From the NCBI GenBank assembly GCA_002315285.1, contig DCGR01000016.1, positions 1 to 15,109 of the forward strand: a stretch of 15,109 bases of DNA, written 5' to 3'. The notes beneath the pieces are model-generated. The model saw only the letters and a program-made list of their open reading frames with translations, was not told the DNA's origin and did no database searches. Both the position numbers and the translations under genes were made by a program. This document shows, in pieces, positions 14,458 to 15,109 of this stretch (position 1 is its first letter; the number at the start of each line of letters is the position of its first letter). This DNA is from Bacteroides sp. UBA1773 (GTDB lineage Bacteria; Bacteroidota; Bacteroidia; Bacteroidales; Bacteroidaceae).

Positions 14458-14862
14458 ATGAAAGAACATTTCGAACCCATTGCGAATAGGTGTGGTGATA
14501 TCATTGAATGGTTCATGACATCGCCTGACATTCCTGATAATATGGAATTGCAGTTCAAAATTCGTTTGGCTGTAGAAGAAGCTGTCACTAATGTTGTAGA
14601 TTATGCTTACCAAGATGGGCAGGGTTGGCTTGAGGCTGAGACGGCAGTGAGTGCTGACGGCTCTACGCTTTCGTTGGTAATCCGCGATGCCGGTGTTCCG
14701 TTCAATCCGTTGGAAAAGGCAGATCCGAATTTGACGCTATCGGCAGAGGAACGTGCCATAGGGGGGTTGGGGATTTTTCTGTGTAAACAGTTGATGGATA
14801 AGGTGAGTTATGCCTATCAAAATGGATGCAATGTGCTTACGATGACCAAGCACATGTCCTAA
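14458..14862 (+). CDS. RsbW-like ATP-binding protein (HATPase_c anti-sigma factor/serine kinase type)
   Basis: A 134-residue soluble protein with a single GHKL ATPase domain, as in RsbW and SpoIIAB, which bind a sigma factor or phosphorylate an anti-anti-sigma partner. The ATP-binding boxes are all present: N-box VEEAVTNVVDYAY (39-51, with Glu41 and Asn45), G1 box RDAGVPFNP (76-84, with Asp77) and G2 GGLGIFLCKQLMD (102-114). Length fits the family. It has its own promoter and is monocistronic within view. Bacteroidetes usually lack SigB, and here such proteins often accompany an anti-anti-sigma (STAS) protein and a PP2C phosphatase; neither is next to it in this window. The real partner and role are therefore unknown. 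It might be called simply an ATP-binding protein. Confidence 0.85.
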   Translation: MKEHFEPIANRCGDIIEWFMTSPDIPDNMELQFKIRLAVEEAVTNVVDYAYQDGQGWLEAETAVSADGSTLSLVIRDAGVPFNPLEKADPNLTLSAEERAIGGLGIFLCKQLMDKVSYAYQNGCNVLTMTKHMS

Positions 14863-15055
14863 TCGCATATTTCAAGAAATTGTTTTTTTTTTGTTTCTGT
14901 TCATTCCTTTTGCTGATAAGGGTATGGAATGTGTGTGTTGCTTGAGGACTAAGCAGGTTTCCAATGATGAAAGAAAGCAGAAGTTACACATTTCCGAAAA
15001 TTCAGGTAATCCGTTGCCAGTTCTCATAAGTAACCGAGATTGTTGGATATTGAAA
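14863..15055. other. Intergenic region between the RsbW-like gene and the tRNA
   Basis: About 190 bases without a convincing gene. It opens with a ten-base T-run (14883-14892) but no good hairpin directly before it; an 8-bp stem, ATGTGCTT with AAGCACAT (14831-14838 and 14848-14855), lies inside the end of the coding region. Termination of the RsbW-like transcript is therefore unclear. Nothing else recognisable. Confidence 0.5.
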
Positions 15056-15082
15056 AAGGTCAAACTCCTAAAGTTTGACCTT
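15056..15082 (-). terminator. Terminator of the tRNA transcript
   Basis: AAGGTCAAACT (15056-15066) pairs perfectly over 11 bp with AGTTTGACCTT (15072-15082) around a five-base loop. Read on the minus strand the stem ends in CCTTTTT, the T-run of an intrinsic terminator, just downstream of the tRNA end. On the plus strand no T-run follows. Confidence 0.85.
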
Positions 15083-15086
15083 GAAG

Positions 15087-15109
15087 GGTGCCCGGTGGGA
15101 CTCGAACCC
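15087..15109 (-). tRNA. tRNA gene, 3' end only (cut by the window edge)
   Basis: The minus strand reads GGGTTCGAGTCCCAC, a T-arm with the universal TTCGAGT loop, then CGGGCAC for the 3' acceptor strand and C as the discriminator base. CCA is not encoded. The anticodon lies outside the window. C at position 73 is characteristic of bacterial tRNA-His, and an acceptor starting GTGCCCG would fit it, but this is only a hint. Confidence 0.85.

Noticed and set aside
14831..14892. 8-bp stem (14831-14838 with 14848-14855) plus T-run (14883-14892) as terminator of the RsbW-like gene
   Set aside because: The stem lies within the coding end and about 28 bases before the T-run, too far for an intrinsic terminator.
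14872..15063. Minus-strand frame of 63 codons between the RsbW-like gene and the tRNA
   Set aside because: It begins inside the tRNA terminator and ends in a poly-lysine stretch from the T-run; no ribosome site or similarity.
1..15109. CRISPR array, transposase, integrase, phage or toxin-antitoxin and defence genes
   Set aside because: I looked on both strands and found no regular spaced repeats and no such protein families.

Overview
The window looks like chromosomal DNA of a Bacteroidales bacterium, most like Prevotellaceae. The main reasons are the gene families (a Bacteroidetes-type LptE, an acidic TPR-like protein next to SecG, a C69 dipeptidase, GH116 and PL8 enzymes), the Bacteroidetes promoter form TAnnTTTG ahead of several genes, and AT-rich leaders mostly without a Shine-Dalgarno sequence. 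The exact genus is an inference. I see no phage, insertion sequence, CRISPR array or defence system.

Layout. (1) 1-284: an intergenic stretch with short repeats, an 18-bp palindrome and a promoter. (2) 285-3063, + strand: a tightly packed envelope/secretion operon of a sigma-54 activator without a sensor domain, the lipoprotein LptE, an acidic protein with a C-terminal TPR-like segment, and SecG, closed by a hairpin at 3119-3154. (3) 3176-8952, + strand: a second packed operon of exodeoxyribonuclease III, a secreted M23 peptidase, a secreted C69 dipeptidase and a phosphoglucomutase/phosphomannomutase, closed by a terminator at 8990-9030. (4) 8953-9680: an Hsp20 gene behind a near-consensus sigma-54 promoter, with two 13-bp palindromes 42 bp apart upstream, and a strong Shine-Dalgarno sequence. 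(5) 9758-14273, - strand: a two-gene carbohydrate operon, GH116 glycosidase then PL8 polysaccharide lyase, both exported. (6) 14458-14862, + strand: an RsbW-like ATP-binding protein, divergent from the glycosidase. (7) 15056-15109, - strand: the 3' end of a tRNA gene and its terminator.

How the parts may work together. The first operon serves the outer membrane and protein export. The M23 and C69 enzymes probably cut peptidoglycan or peptide cross-links and the released dipeptides in the periplasm. GH116 and PL8 probably break down an acidic polysaccharide in the periplasm; there is no SusC/SusD pair in view, so uptake must be encoded elsewhere. The observation most worth following is the apparent sigma-54 control of Hsp20, in the same window as an orphan sigma-54 activator. 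The second is a 23-residue duplication beside the active site of the PL8 lyase. Most of the rest is ordinary housekeeping content.
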